Origin: Sodalis sp. dw_96 | GTDB taxonomy: Bacteria > Pseudomonadota > Gammaproteobacteria > Enterobacterales > Enterobacteriaceae | DNA: 64,000 nt | NCBI RefSeq assembly: GCF_018449575.1 | Contig: NZ_JAAVUT010000002.1 | Location: 434,001-498,000 of the forward strand | Reading direction: 5' to 3' | Part shown: in pieces, positions 26,698-36,065 of the stretch | Position numbering within the stretch: the stretch's first letter is position 1 | How the letters are laid out: each line of letters opens with the position of its first letter | The notes under the pieces: model-generated | What the model was told of the DNA's origin: nothing | Database searches by the model: none | Seen by the model: only the letters and a program-made list of their open reading frames with translations | Position numbers and translations under genes: made by a program

Positions 26698-27636
26698 GTG
26701 CCTGAACTGACATATATACTGAAACGCATTCTGCTGATTATCCCGACGCTGCTGGTCATTCTGGTGGTGACGTTTACCATCGTGCGTCTGCTGCCGGGGG
26801 ATCCGGCCAGCGCCATGATAGGGGATCGCAGTACCAATGCCGATGTGGCGCGCATCAACAGCGAGCTGGGTCTCGACAAGCCTCTGCCGGTGCAGTTTGT
26901 TCTTTTTGTAAGACAAGTGGCGACGGGGAACCTGGGTAACTCCTTCGCCCTCCATGCGCCGGTCACCGCCGTGCTCACCGAACGTCTGCCGGTAACGCTG
27001 ATGCTCACCGCCATGGCGGGATTTTTTGCCCTGATCATGGCTATCCCCTTGGCTTTTTACTCCGCCCTGCGGCGCAATAGCGCGGGGGACATGGCGATAC
27101 GCGGCTCCTTCCAGGTCACGCTGTCCATGCCGCCGTTTTATATCGGTCTGGTGTTGCTGACCATCTTCTCGGCACACCTGCATCTGTTTCCGGTGGGCGG
27201 CTACGGCGATACGTTCATTGACAAATTGTGGCACCTTTTTTTACCGTCCATGACCCTGGCCCTGAGCCTTACCGCCGTACTGATGAACAGCCTGCGGGCA
27301 TCCATTATTGCCGTACTGGATGCCGAATATGTCACCTTTGCCCGCGCCAAGGGTCTGAGCAACCGCGTTGTGCTACTACGTCATGTCTTGCGCAACTCCC
27401 TGATTCCCATGCTTTCCCTGTTCGCGCTTAATATCGGCACCATTATCGGCAGCGCGGTCATAACCGAAACGGTTTTTGCCGTACCGGGCATCTGCCGGCT
27501 TATGGTGGACAGCATATTCAGCCGGGACTACCCCATGGTGCAGGGACTGGTGATTGTCCTGGCGGTGCTGGTTTCGCTGATCTTTCTTGTTACCGATATC
27601 ATTCAGGTCATGCTCGACCCCAGGAGGGCACGATGA
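26698..27636 (+). CDS. Peptide ABC transporter permease (DppB-like)
   Basis: 312 residues from a GTG start (PELTYILKRILLIIPTLLVI) preceded by GGGGGG. Six membrane helices; the EAA loop is seen in EYVTFARAKGLSNRVVLLRH, and LLPGDPA near residue 40 is typical of the DppB/OppB family. Forms the inner-membrane channel with the DppC-like subunit, whose gene overlaps it by the ATGA tetranucleotide. Confidence 0.92.
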   Translation: MPELTYILKRILLIIPTLLVILVVTFTIVRLLPGDPASAMIGDRSTNADVARINSELGLDKPLPVQFVLFVRQVATGNLGNSFALHAPVTAVLTERLPVTLMLTAMAGFFALIMAIPLAFYSALRRNSAGDMAIRGSFQVTLSMPPFYIGLVLLTIFSAHLHLFPVGGYGDTFIDKLWHLFLPSMTLALSLTAVLMNSLRASIIAVLDAEYVTFARAKGLSNRVVLLRHVLRNSLIPMLSLFALNIGTIIGSAVITETVFAVPGICRLMVDSIFSRDYPMVQGLVIVLAVLVSLIFLVTDIIQVMLDPRRAR

Positions 27637-28484
27637 CAACTCTGCCGCTGCGACGCTCATTGACCCGTTCATGGCGTAACCGCCTGCCGTGGCCTTCCCT
27701 GCTCAGCCTGCTGATTTTGGCCTTCGGTCTGGTTGCATCGTTTTTCCCCGGCTGGATAGCACCCTTTGATCCCTTGCGGTTCGACTACCGGGCCATACTC
27801 AAGGGCCCTTCCGTCCAGCATCTGTTCGGCACCGATAATTTCGGCCGCGATGTCTTCAGCCGGGTGATTTATGCCTGGCGCATCGATCTGGAAATCGCCC
27901 TGTTCACCACGCTGTTTCCGATGATTTTCGGCACCCTGGTGGGACTACTGGTGGGCTTTTACGGCGGTATTGTGGAAACCCTGTTCCAGCGCGTGGTGGA
28001 CGCCGTGATTACCTTCCCGCTGCTGGTGCTGGTGATTGCCATTGTGGCCATTCTCGGTCCTGGCTTGAACAGCATGTATATCGCGGTCGGGATCATCTAT
28101 TGGGTGTTTTACGCCCGCCTGATTGCCGGAGAGGTCAGCGTGCAAAAACGCCTGGATTATGTCGCCGCCGGCAGGGTCATGGGATACAGCCACCTGCGCA
28201 TCATCTTTCGCCATTTACTGCCTAACGTAGTCACCACCACGCTGGTGTACTGGATGACCGACATGGCGTTGGCGATTCTGCTCGGTTCCAGCCTGGGCTA
28301 TCTCGGTCTGGGGGCACAACCGCCCACGGCGGAATGGGGGGTATTGATCGCCTCGGGTAAAAACTTCATGGATACCGCCTGGTGGATCACCATATTTCCC
28401 GGCTTTGCCATCGTGATTACCGGGCTGGGCTTCAGCCTGCTCGGTGATACCCTGGCAGAATATTTACGTCCCGGCAGCCGTTAG
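27633..28484 (+). CDS. Peptide ABC transporter permease (DppC-like)
   Basis: 283 residues. Cytoplasmic N-terminus, TM1 near residues 20-45, then LFGTDNFGRDVFSRVIYAWR, the classical DppC/OppC motif, and an EAA loop LDYVAAGRVMGYSHLRIIFRH. Overlaps the DppB-like gene by 4 bp. Second half of the importer channel. Confidence 0.92.
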   Translation: MTTLPLRRSLTRSWRNRLPWPSLLSLLILAFGLVASFFPGWIAPFDPLRFDYRAILKGPSVQHLFGTDNFGRDVFSRVIYAWRIDLEIALFTTLFPMIFGTLVGLLVGFYGGIVETLFQRVVDAVITFPLLVLVIAIVAILGPGLNSMYIAVGIIYWVFYARLIAGEVSVQKRLDYVAAGRVMGYSHLRIIFRHLLPNVVTTTLVYWMTDMALAILLGSSLGYLGLGAQPPTAEWGVLIASGKNFMDTAWWITIFPGFAIVITGLGFSLLGDTLAEYLRPGSR

Positions 28485-28502
28485 CCAAACAGCGGAGCGA
28501 CA

Positions 28503-29528
28503 ATGATGAACACGCCATTAAACAGCCGCGGCACAGCGCTATTGGAGGTCACCAACCTCAATACCCGCATCCACACCTCCCGTGGCGAGCTGCCCGCCAT
28601 CCAGGAGGTGAGCCTGACGCTGCAATCGGGGGAAATTCTGGGACTGGTGGGGGAATCCGGCTCGGGAAAAAGCGTGACCCTACGCTCTCTGTTAAAGCTG
28701 ATGCCCGCCTCGGCTCAGGTAACGGGATCGGTAAAATGGCGGGGTCGCGAGCTGACCGAACTCGATGCCGCCGCCCTGCGCTCGGTGCGCGGCGGTGAAA
28801 TCGCCATGATTTTCCAGGAACCGATGATTGCGCTCAATCCGGTGCTTACCGTATGGCGGCAGATTGAAGAGAGCCTGCATGCCCATACCACATTGAACCG
28901 GAAAGCCAGGCGGCGGCGCGCTATAGAGTTATTGAATCAGGTGGGCATTCCCGCGCCGGAGAGCCGCCTTGACGACTACCCGCACCAGTTTTCCGGCGGG
29001 ATGCGCCAGCGCGTAATGATCGCCATCGCCTTGGCGGGTAATCCCAAGCTGCTGCTGGCGGATGAGCCCACCACCGCGCTGGATGTCACCATCCAGGAAC
29101 AAATTCTCAAATTGCTGCTTAATCTGCGTGACCAGCTCGGCATGGGGATCATTTTCGTCACCCACGATCTCGGCGTGGTGGCACAGCTTTGCGATCGGGT
29201 GGCCGTGATGTATGCCGGACGCATCGTTGAAACCGCGCCGGTGGCCGACCTTCTTCAACGCCCTCGGCATCCTTATACCCAAGGGCTTATCGCGTCGGTG
29301 CCACAGGCCGGTGACGCGCGCACCTCGCTGCAATCCATTGAAGGCACGCCGCCCTCGCTGCTGAATTTACCCGCGGGCTGCAGCTTTCATCCCCGCTGCC
29401 CCTACAGCACTGAAGTGTGCCGGCAACAGGTTCCGCCCCTGATCCGATTGTCTGACAACAGACAGGTAGCCTGCCATCACCATCAGCATATTCAGCAACA
29501 GCTGGCCGAGCAGTTGGAGGGAGTTTGA
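28503..29528 (+). CDS. Peptide ABC transporter ATPase (DppD-like)
   Basis: 341 residues. Walker A GESGSGKS (50-57), Q-loop MIFQEPM, signature FSGGMRQR, Walker [12 protein letters not shown], then the oligopeptide-type C-terminal extension with the Cys cluster [16 protein letters not shown]. Energises import of peptides. Two consecutive ATG codons are present at the start. Next gene starts one base after its stop. Confidence 0.93.
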   Translation: MMNTPLNSRGTALLEVTNLNTRIHTSRGELPAIQEVSLTLQSGEILGLVGESGSGKSVTLRSLLKLMPASAQVTGSVKWRGRELTELDAAALRSVRGGEIAMIFQEPMIALNPVLTVWRQIEESLHAHTTLNRKARRRRAIELLNQVGIPAPESRLDDYPHQFSGGMRQRVMIAIALAGNPKLLLADEPTTALDVTIQEQILKLLLNLRDQLGMGIIFVTHDLGVVAQLCDRVAVMYAGRIVETAPVADLLQRPRHPYTQGLIASVPQAGDARTSLQSIEGTPPSLLNLPAGCSFHPRCPYSTEVCRQQVPPLIRLSDNRQVACHHHQHIQQQLAEQLEGV

Positions 29529-29529
29529 A

Positions 29530-30522
29530 ATGAGCAATCCACCTCGCGAGATACCTATTATCAGCGTGGAAGATGCGATGGTGCATTTTCCGGTTAAACA
29601 GTCCCTCACCCAATATCTGAAAGGCGAGCCGAAGAAATACATTCAGGCGCTGAACGGCGTACGCCTCGAGATAAAACGCGGTGAGACCCTGGGCATTGTC
29701 GGTGAATCGGGCTGCGGAAAATCCACCCTGGCGCGTACGCTGGTGGGATTGGAAAATGCCACCGACGGACGCGTTCGTTTCAAGGGCCAGGATATCGCCG
29801 AACTGCGCGGTCAATACCGGCGCAGCTTCAACCGCCAGGTACAGATGATTTTCCAGGATCCCTATGGCTCGCTGAACCCGAGAATGACCGTCGGCCAGAT
29901 GCTGACGGAAGCACTCTCGGTGCACCATGTCTGCCCGAAGAAAGATATCCCGGCACGGATCCGGCAACTGATGGCACTGGTACGCCTGCCCGAGGATGCC
30001 ATAGACAAATATCCCCATGAATTTTCCGGTGGACAGCGCCAGCGTATCGGCATCAGCCGCGCGCTGGCGGTGGAGCCGGAAGTCCTGGTGGCGGACGAAC
30101 TGGTGTCGGCGCTGGATGTCTCCGTCCAGGCCCAGGTGGTGAACCTGCTGCTGGATCTGCAGCAAAAGCTGTCCCTGACGGTGCTGTTTGTCGCCCACGA
30201 TCTGCGGCTGGTACGCCATATTTCACATCGCGTGGCGGTGATGTATCTCGGGGAAGTGGTGGAAGTGGGCGATACCGAAACCCTGTATGAGTCCCCTCTT
30301 CACCCCTACACCCAGGCACTGCTCCGTGCCGCCCCGACCCTGGATCCCGCCGACCGGGGTAAAAATGTCAGCCTGACCGGCGAGTTGCCCAGTCCGCTGT
30401 CTCCCCCATCCGGCTGCCGGTTTCATACCCGCTGTCCCAAGGCCACCGATCTCTGTCGGGTCGAACGCCCGATACTGGCGGTGAAATCATCGGGGCTAAA
30501 GGTCGCCTGTCACTGGGCTTGA
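29530..30522 (+). CDS. Peptide ABC transporter ATPase (DppF-like)
   Basis: 330 residues. Walker A GESGCGKST (58-66), Q-loop MIFQDPYGSLNPR, signature FSGGQRQR, Walker B VLVADELVSALD (Leu-Val where many have Pro-Thr) and a C-terminal Cys cluster FHTRCPKATDLC. Second ATPase of the importer; TTGGAGGGAGTTTGAA supplies the ribosome site inside the end of the preceding gene. Confidence 0.93.
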   Translation: MSNPPREIPIISVEDAMVHFPVKQSLTQYLKGEPKKYIQALNGVRLEIKRGETLGIVGESGCGKSTLARTLVGLENATDGRVRFKGQDIAELRGQYRRSFNRQVQMIFQDPYGSLNPRMTVGQMLTEALSVHHVCPKKDIPARIRQLMALVRLPEDAIDKYPHEFSGGQRQRIGISRALAVEPEVLVADELVSALDVSVQAQVVNLLLDLQQKLSLTVLFVAHDLRLVRHISHRVAVMYLGEVVEVGDTETLYESPLHPYTQALLRAAPTLDPADRGKNVSLTGELPSPLSPPSGCRFHTRCPKATDLCRVERPILAVKSSGLKVACHWA

Positions 30523-30648
30523 ACCACAATGATTACGCCCGCCACGGGGTGCGAAGCATAATAAATTCTTCTGTCTTTGGGCGGGAAGCATGATGAATCC
30601 GTTCATCACAGGGCGTGAAGCTATTGAAGCAAAAATAAGGTGAACAGA

Positions 30649-31611
30649 ATGGCTAAGACGGTTTCCCCGATAGCATTGGCCCTCCACGGCGGCTGCGGCG
30701 TTATGGCGGAACATGAAATGACTGAGGATGAGTGGCGTGCCGCGCGCGAAGCGCTCAAACAGGCGCTGGCCGCCGGCCGGCAAGTACTGCTAGGTCAGGG
30801 TTCCTCGCTGGATGCCGTACAGGCCGCGGTGGTGGTCATGGAAGACTCCCCCTGGTTCAACGCCGGTTACGGCGCGGCCCTGAATGCCGACGCCGGGCAT
30901 GAGCTTGACGCGGCCATCATGTACGGCGCCACCCTTGCCGCCGGAGCGGTATGCGGGGCGCGGCATATCCGCAATCCCATCCTGGCGGCCCGCCATCTGC
31001 TGGACGCCGGCGACAGCGTATTACTGGCCGGCGACGGCGCGGACAACTATGCCCTGGCCAATGGGCTTGCCTGTGTCGATGCCGATTATTTTACCACCCC
31101 GCGCCGGGTCGAGGCCCTTGCTGCCATGCGCCGCCATCAGACTGCGGGCACCTATAAAGCGGCGAAAGAGGCTGAAAAGCACGGGACCGTCGGCGCGGTG
31201 GCCCTGGACGGACAAGGCCACCTTGCCGCCGCCACCTCCACGGGAGGCTACAATAACAAACCCGTCGGACGCATCGGCGACAGCCCGTTAATCGGCGCGG
31301 GAACTTACGCCCGGGACGGCGTCTGCGCAGTATCGGGCACCGGCCAGGGAGAATATTTCATCCGCAACGTACTGGCCCACGATATCGCCAGCAGGATACG
31401 TTACGTCGGAGAAAGCATCGAGCAGGCGACAGCCTTTCATATCATGGGCGACTTCAAACAGCTGGGCGTTGGCGCCGGCGCCGTCGCCATTGATGCAAAA
31501 GGCAATATCACCGCGCCCTTCAATACATTGGGGATGTTCAGGGGCTGGGTATTGCCTGACGGACGGGCATATGTCGGCAGCCATGCCGAACTCTACCCGG
31601 TGGCGTTGTAA
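30649..31611 (+). CDS. iaaA: Isoaspartyl peptidase / L-asparaginase (Ntn-hydrolase)
   Basis: 320 residues. The nucleophile is Thr180 in HGTVGAVALD, exposed by autoproteolysis after Gly179; N-terminal LALHGGCG and the later GDSPLIGAGTYA and SGTGQGEYFIR are family marks. It removes isoaspartyl residues from dipeptides, cytoplasmic. AAGGTGA precedes the ATG at 30649 (a GTG nine bases earlier is possible). In E. coli iaaA precedes the gsiABCD peptide/glutathione importer; here it follows the importer, a rearranged version of the same partnership. Confidence 0.92.
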   Translation: MAKTVSPIALALHGGCGVMAEHEMTEDEWRAAREALKQALAAGRQVLLGQGSSLDAVQAAVVVMEDSPWFNAGYGAALNADAGHELDAAIMYGATLAAGAVCGARHIRNPILAARHLLDAGDSVLLAGDGADNYALANGLACVDADYFTTPRRVEALAAMRRHQTAGTYKAAKEAEKHGTVGAVALDGQGHLAAATSTGGYNNKPVGRIGDSPLIGAGTYARDGVCAVSGTGQGEYFIRNVLAHDIASRIRYVGESIEQATAFHIMGDFKQLGVGAGAVAIDAKGNITAPFNTLGMFRGWVLPDGRAYVGSHAELYPVAL

Positions 31612-31822
31612 AGGAAGCTTAGCCAAACTTCTGGGTCCGGCCACCAATAAAACAGCTGCCCTTGCAGAATCATGACCCGTGTTTGATGATAGGATAGTGA
31701 GGACGAACAGGAGGGCGGCATGGTGTTTTGAACAAGGATTTGGCCGTCCCTTGCAAAACCGGCAATGCCCCGCCTGTACAGTCCGGTATCAGATCGCGTA
31801 GAGACTCATACAGGGAATCATT

Positions 31823-32866
31823 TTGTCAAAAATAACCATTCAAGACGTTGCCAGACTGGCAGGGGTATCCGCATCAACCATCTCAAATTATTTCAACGAT
31901 CGTCGCGGCCTGATGCGCAACGATACTCAGAAAAGAATTGCTGATGCGATTTTAACATTGGGCTATGTGCCGAATGTCGCCGCCCGGAATCTCAAGATTG
32001 GCCATTCATCCATGCTTGGATTGCTTATTCCCACCGTCGCCAATCCCTTCTTCGGTGAACTGTCGCTGGCCGTTGAACAGGCGGCGAATAATCGGGGCTA
32101 TCGTTTAATCCTATGCAATACACTGCGTGACGCCCAAACGGAACAGCGCTGTATCCAGGATCTGATTGCCCACGGCGTGCGCGGAATCCTCACCGTCTCA
32201 GGGCAGTTAAGCAAGAAGACCATGACGCAATTCATTCGGGACGGCATTGCCTTTTTGGCGTTTGATGCCGCGGAAAACAGCTCAGCTACCGACGTGGTGA
32301 CTATTGATAACTACCAATGTGTAAAGATGCTGACCGAATATCTCATCAACTCGGGCCACCGGGCTGTCATGTATGTGTGCTCAGATACGCTGACGTTAAG
32401 CCGGAAAGAGCGTATCAGTGGCTATTGCGCCGCCATCGCCGCGCATCAGCTGGATGAAAATCTGCTGAAAATCAACACCGGTCATTTACACCATTCCTAT
32501 TACGGGGATGCGGATCTGATTGAAATGGGCGGCATTGCGGCGGAGCACATTCTTTCTTTACCCACCCTCCCCACGGCAGTAATTGGCATGAATGACATGG
32601 TGGCAATCGGCATCATGACTCGCCTGCGGGAAAATGGCGTCAGCGTTCCTCAGCAGATTTCCATTTTGGGCATTGACGATATCCATTTCTCCAGCCTGAT
32701 CACACCCACATTAACCACCATGCGCCAGCCTTTCGATAAGATTGCTGAAACCGCCATGGATATCCTGCTAAAAAGAATCGATAACCCTTCCCTGCCCATA
32801 CAAAATATCAAAATCAGCCCCAAATTGATCGTACGTGACTCAAGCCAGATCATCACATCGGCATAA
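31823..32866 (+). CDS. LacI-family transcriptional regulator
   Basis: 347 residues from a TTG start with AGGGAATC upstream. HTH at residues 4-24 (ITIQDVARLAGVSASTISNY), hinge NVAARNLKIGHSSMLGLLIP, then a sugar-binding type-I domain with AVIGMNDMVAIGIMTRLREN and SILGIDDIHFSSLITPTLTT. Convergent with the AGE-isomerase and MFS genes, which are its likely targets; two dyads upstream of the MFS gene are candidate operators. Confidence 0.9.
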   Translation: MSKITIQDVARLAGVSASTISNYFNDRRGLMRNDTQKRIADAILTLGYVPNVAARNLKIGHSSMLGLLIPTVANPFFGELSLAVEQAANNRGYRLILCNTLRDAQTEQRCIQDLIAHGVRGILTVSGQLSKKTMTQFIRDGIAFLAFDAAENSSATDVVTIDNYQCVKMLTEYLINSGHRAVMYVCSDTLTLSRKERISGYCAAIAAHQLDENLLKINTGHLHHSYYGDADLIEMGGIAAEHILSLPTLPTAVIGMNDMVAIGIMTRLRENGVSVPQQISILGIDDIHFSSLITPTLTTMRQPFDKIAETAMDILLKRIDNPSLPIQNIKISPKLIVRDSSQIITSA

Positions 32867-33021
32867 ATCTCACGCATTACACTAGCCAAACCCCTTGCCT
32901 TGTCCTTGCCTTCCGTTTGAACCGTAATTATGGGTCATATTTCCCATTGCTGAACGACGTTAACTGACACGCAAGGTAAAATGCCGCCCGGATACAGCAA
33001 GGCGGCAAATTCACATGGCTC

Positions 33022-34188
33022 TCAAAGATCCTGGAGCACTTCCACACAGGCACCTAGGGTGTGATAATCCGCTTTGTTGTTATAAGACTTGCGCTGGTCG
33101 TAATGGCTATTATCCTCCCGTAAAACCCGGAACCAGGCGCCATATTCATGATCCACAAAATGGTCCCACGCATAGCCCCACAGCCTGTCGTACCACTGCC
33201 AATAATAATCATGCCCGCTGCGTTTAGCCAACAGTGCGGCGGCGGCGATACTTTCCGCCTGAACCCAAAAATATTTATCAGTGTCATAAATTCCGCCGTC
33301 GGGGCCATAGCCATAAATCAAACCGCCAAACCGAGAGTCCCAGCCTTTTTCAACCGCCGTTTTAAATAACGCTTCCGCCCTGGGTAAATACCAGTCTCTT
33401 TCCGAATGGCGGGACAATATCAATAACAGCTTCGCCCACTCCGTCTGATGTCCGGTTTGCACGCCCCAGGGTCGGATATTGTTTTCCTTCTCTCCCCGGG
33501 CATAGTCGAAATCCAACGACCAGTCCCGATGATAGTGCTCCCATATTTGTCCGTTCAACTTATCGGCCAATACCACGGTAATACCCTCGGCGATCAGGAT
33601 GGCCCGATGCAGGTATTTGTCGTCATGGCTGGCTTCGAAGCAGGCGATCAGCGCCTCGCAGGCATGCATATTGTCATTCTGGCCACGATAATCACTGACG
33701 TTCCAATATTCATCGGCTTCATTGGCGTACTTGCTTTCCAGGGGCAACCAGAAGCGTTGTTCCATCAACTGCCAGGTTTCCTCCATCCAGCGTTCGGCCT
33801 CAGGGACACCGCACTGCCAGGCGCGGGCATAAGCAAGCAGAACAAACGCCAGACCGTAGCAGTGGTTGGCGTTGTCCGCGCGGTGATGTTCCGATAAACG
33901 CCAGGTATACCCCTTATTATCCGGGTTAAAATGGCGCTGGCGTAAAAAATCCAGTCCGTGAATGATTCGTTGGTAATAAATATCCTCACCAAACAATTTA
34001 TAAACATGGCAATAGTTAATAATAAACCGGCAGGAAGCGACCAGCGTTCTCGTCTTAGCATCATAGACTTCGCCATTATTCATATAGCAATGATAAAAGC
34101 CGCCCGCAGGATCCACGCATCGAGGCTCATAAAATTGCATAATATCTTTTATATGCGATATTAGAAATGTTTTGCTTTTAAAGTTCAT
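33022..34188 (-). CDS. AGE-family sugar epimerase/isomerase (YihS/mannose isomerase-like)
   Basis: 388 residues, an (alpha/alpha)6-barrel enzyme. Typical stretches: RTLVASCRFIINYCHVYKLF, MHACEALIACFE, GVQTGHQTEWAKLLLILSRH (catalytic His in GHQTEW) and YFWVQAESIAAAALLAKR. The family interconverts aldose and ketose or 2-epimers, for example mannose/fructose, sulfoquinovose, or GlcNAc/ManNAc. The start at 34188 is used because GAGA lies at suitable distance; 34194 is possible. Probably one operon with the MFS gene 27 bp upstream, implying an imported unphosphorylated sugar or sugar acid. Confidence 0.87.
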   Translation of the reverse strand: MNFKSKTFLISHIKDIMQFYEPRCVDPAGGFYHCYMNNGEVYDAKTRTLVASCRFIINYCHVYKLFGEDIYYQRIIHGLDFLRQRHFNPDNKGYTWRLSEHHRADNANHCYGLAFVLLAYARAWQCGVPEAERWMEETWQLMEQRFWLPLESKYANEADEYWNVSDYRGQNDNMHACEALIACFEASHDDKYLHRAILIAEGITVVLADKLNGQIWEHYHRDWSLDFDYARGEKENNIRPWGVQTGHQTEWAKLLLILSRHSERDWYLPRAEALFKTAVEKGWDSRFGGLIYGYGPDGGIYDTDKYFWVQAESIAAAALLAKRSGHDYYWQWYDRLWGYAWDHFVDHEYGAWFRVLREDNSHYDQRKSYNNKADYHTLGACVEVLQDL

Positions 34189-34215
34189 CGTCATTCTCAA
34201 TTATTAATATATTGG

Positions 34216-35517
34216 CTAATGAGATATAATGGGGGAAATTTTTCCTTCAGTTTTATTTGTACCCAAATTGGCGGGTTGATCCTTCAGAAATACCCATAAT
34301 ATAATCGCCGCCAACACATCAAAGCAGGCAATGGAAATAAACATGGGGTTATAACCGATGGTTGTCACCAAGGCGCCGACCACAAGTGTAAAAAGGGTGG
34401 TTCCAAGCCAGCCCAAGCCGCCATTCAATCCGCTGGCGGTTGCTACCTCTTTATGCCCGAAAACATCGGTATTGAGTGGCAAGATGCCGCCTACTACCAG
34501 CATCTGATGGGCGAACCCCACCATGCCCAGCAGCATGACCACGACAATGATATTGTCCGCCATGCCGATAAAAGCGGGAGCCGTCATAAGAACCGCCGCC
34601 GTGCAAACCACCAGTTTGCGCGAGGTTATCAGGGATATCCGGAAAATCCGCTGATAGAACGGCGCCAGATAGCCCCCCACGATACAACCCAAATCGGCGC
34701 ACACAAACGGGACCCACGCCGTCATGGCCACCTGTTTAATGTCCAGCCCCCTGACCGTCATGAGATAAAGCGGGATCCAGAAGTTATAGGTCCCCTGTGC
34801 CGGCTCGGCCAGAAAACGCGGTATGGCCAATGCCCACCATTGCCGGCAGGTCAGGATGTCTTTCCAGCTCGGCTTGGGATAATCAAGGCGCTTATCCGGT
34901 TCCTGTCCCGCCAGGATGTAGTTCTTTTCATCCTCGGTCAGGGCACTGGCTTGTTCGGGCTTGCGGTACAACAGGAAGAAAGCCAGGGACCAGAGTATAC
35001 CCAGTGAACCGATGATAAAGAACGCGATACGCCAGTTATAAGACAGGATCAGAACAACCATAACGGGAGGTGCCACCGCGCCCCCCAACGATGTGCCGAC
35101 GTTGAACCAGCCGGTGGCAATGGAACGTTCTCTGGCGGGAAACCATTCCTGCACGGCTTTGACGCCGGAAGGGATAATCGCCGATTCGCTCAATCCCAGC
35201 GCACCGCGAAGAAAAGCGAGCGAAAGCCAGCCATGGGTAAAACCGTGAGCCAGACTTATAACAGACCAGGCGATGGCAAATATCGCCAAACCGATCTTTA
35301 CCCCCAGCGAATCAATGACTATCCCGGCAATGGGTTGCATAATGGCATAGCAGGCTTGAAACGTAGCTATGATATAAGAATATTGCTGTGTGGTAATATT
35401 CAGATCTTGTTTAATTGTTGAGGCCGCGACCGCTAACGCATTACGGTCGATATAATTTAAAACGACACCGAACGCCATCAGCATTACGATGAACCATCTT
35501 AAGTTTCTTATTTTCAT
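34216..35517 (-). CDS. MFS transporter, anion:cation symporter (hexuronate/ExuT-like)
   Basis: 433 residues from MKIRNLRWFIVMLMAFGVVL, with AAGGGTAAGC before the ATG. Twelve membrane helices; NYIDRNALAVAASTIKQDLN, GLSESAIIPSGVKAVQEWFP and PARERSIATGWFNVGTSLGG are typical of the ACS family, which imports hexuronates, glucarate and other organic anions by proton symport. First gene of the unit with the AGE isomerase. Substrate is not determined. Confidence 0.9.
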   Translation of the reverse strand: MKIRNLRWFIVMLMAFGVVLNYIDRNALAVAASTIKQDLNITTQQYSYIIATFQACYAIMQPIAGIVIDSLGVKIGLAIFAIAWSVISLAHGFTHGWLSLAFLRGALGLSESAIIPSGVKAVQEWFPARERSIATGWFNVGTSLGGAVAPPVMVVLILSYNWRIAFFIIGSLGILWSLAFFLLYRKPEQASALTEDEKNYILAGQEPDKRLDYPKPSWKDILTCRQWWALAIPRFLAEPAQGTYNFWIPLYLMTVRGLDIKQVAMTAWVPFVCADLGCIVGGYLAPFYQRIFRISLITSRKLVVCTAAVLMTAPAFIGMADNIIVVVMLLGMVGFAHQMLVVGGILPLNTDVFGHKEVATASGLNGGLGWLGTTLFTLVVGALVTTIGYNPMFISIACFDVLAAIILWVFLKDQPANLGTNKTEGKISPIISH

Positions 35518-35652
35518 GCTTACCCTTATAAATAGATTTTTCCGGGAATAGGCACCCGCTTCGACTTTTAGATCAAAGATAAAATTAATTTTTAGCAATT
35601 TTTTTCAAAAATCATTTTTAGTTATCCATAAGCAGCTCACTTTTAGCGGATG

Positions 35653-35681
35653 ACTGTATCGATTTAGTAAAACGATACAGT
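35653..35681. promoter_or_regulatory. Perfect dyad upstream of the MFS gene
   Basis: ACTGTATCG (35653-35661) and CGATACAGT (35673-35681) are exact inverted copies separated by 11 bp, about 135 bp upstream of the MFS start. A second, weaker dyad, AAACTTTC/GGAAGTTT, is at 35771-35790. Either could be a repressor site; the 35518-36065 gap has no gene. Confidence 0.4.
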
Positions 35682-36065
35682 AATGAATCTAATTTATATT
35701 TGATCGTGATCTCATTTTCGCTATAGGCGTTATGCCTCGAACCTAACGACAATGCTGGATGAGGATTACGAAACTTTCGTGCGGAAGTTTTTCGATACGT
35801 GATGAGATTGACCGCGATGTGCGCCACTATGCGCCGCTACATGAAGGGGAGGCCGGCCTCGCCTAATGTGAATTTTGAGCATTTGTTATCAGTTTGGCCG
35901 GCTTTCTCCACCGGCGGATAATCATTTAACATTTAATGGAAAACTTTAGATCATTACCTTATAAATAAGTTAGTTAGTCCCTATTTTTACCATTGAACGC
36001 CTTTCACCTATAGAGTTACTATGAGATAGATTTTCTACATTTTCCGCCAAGGGCAGCTTAACTCA

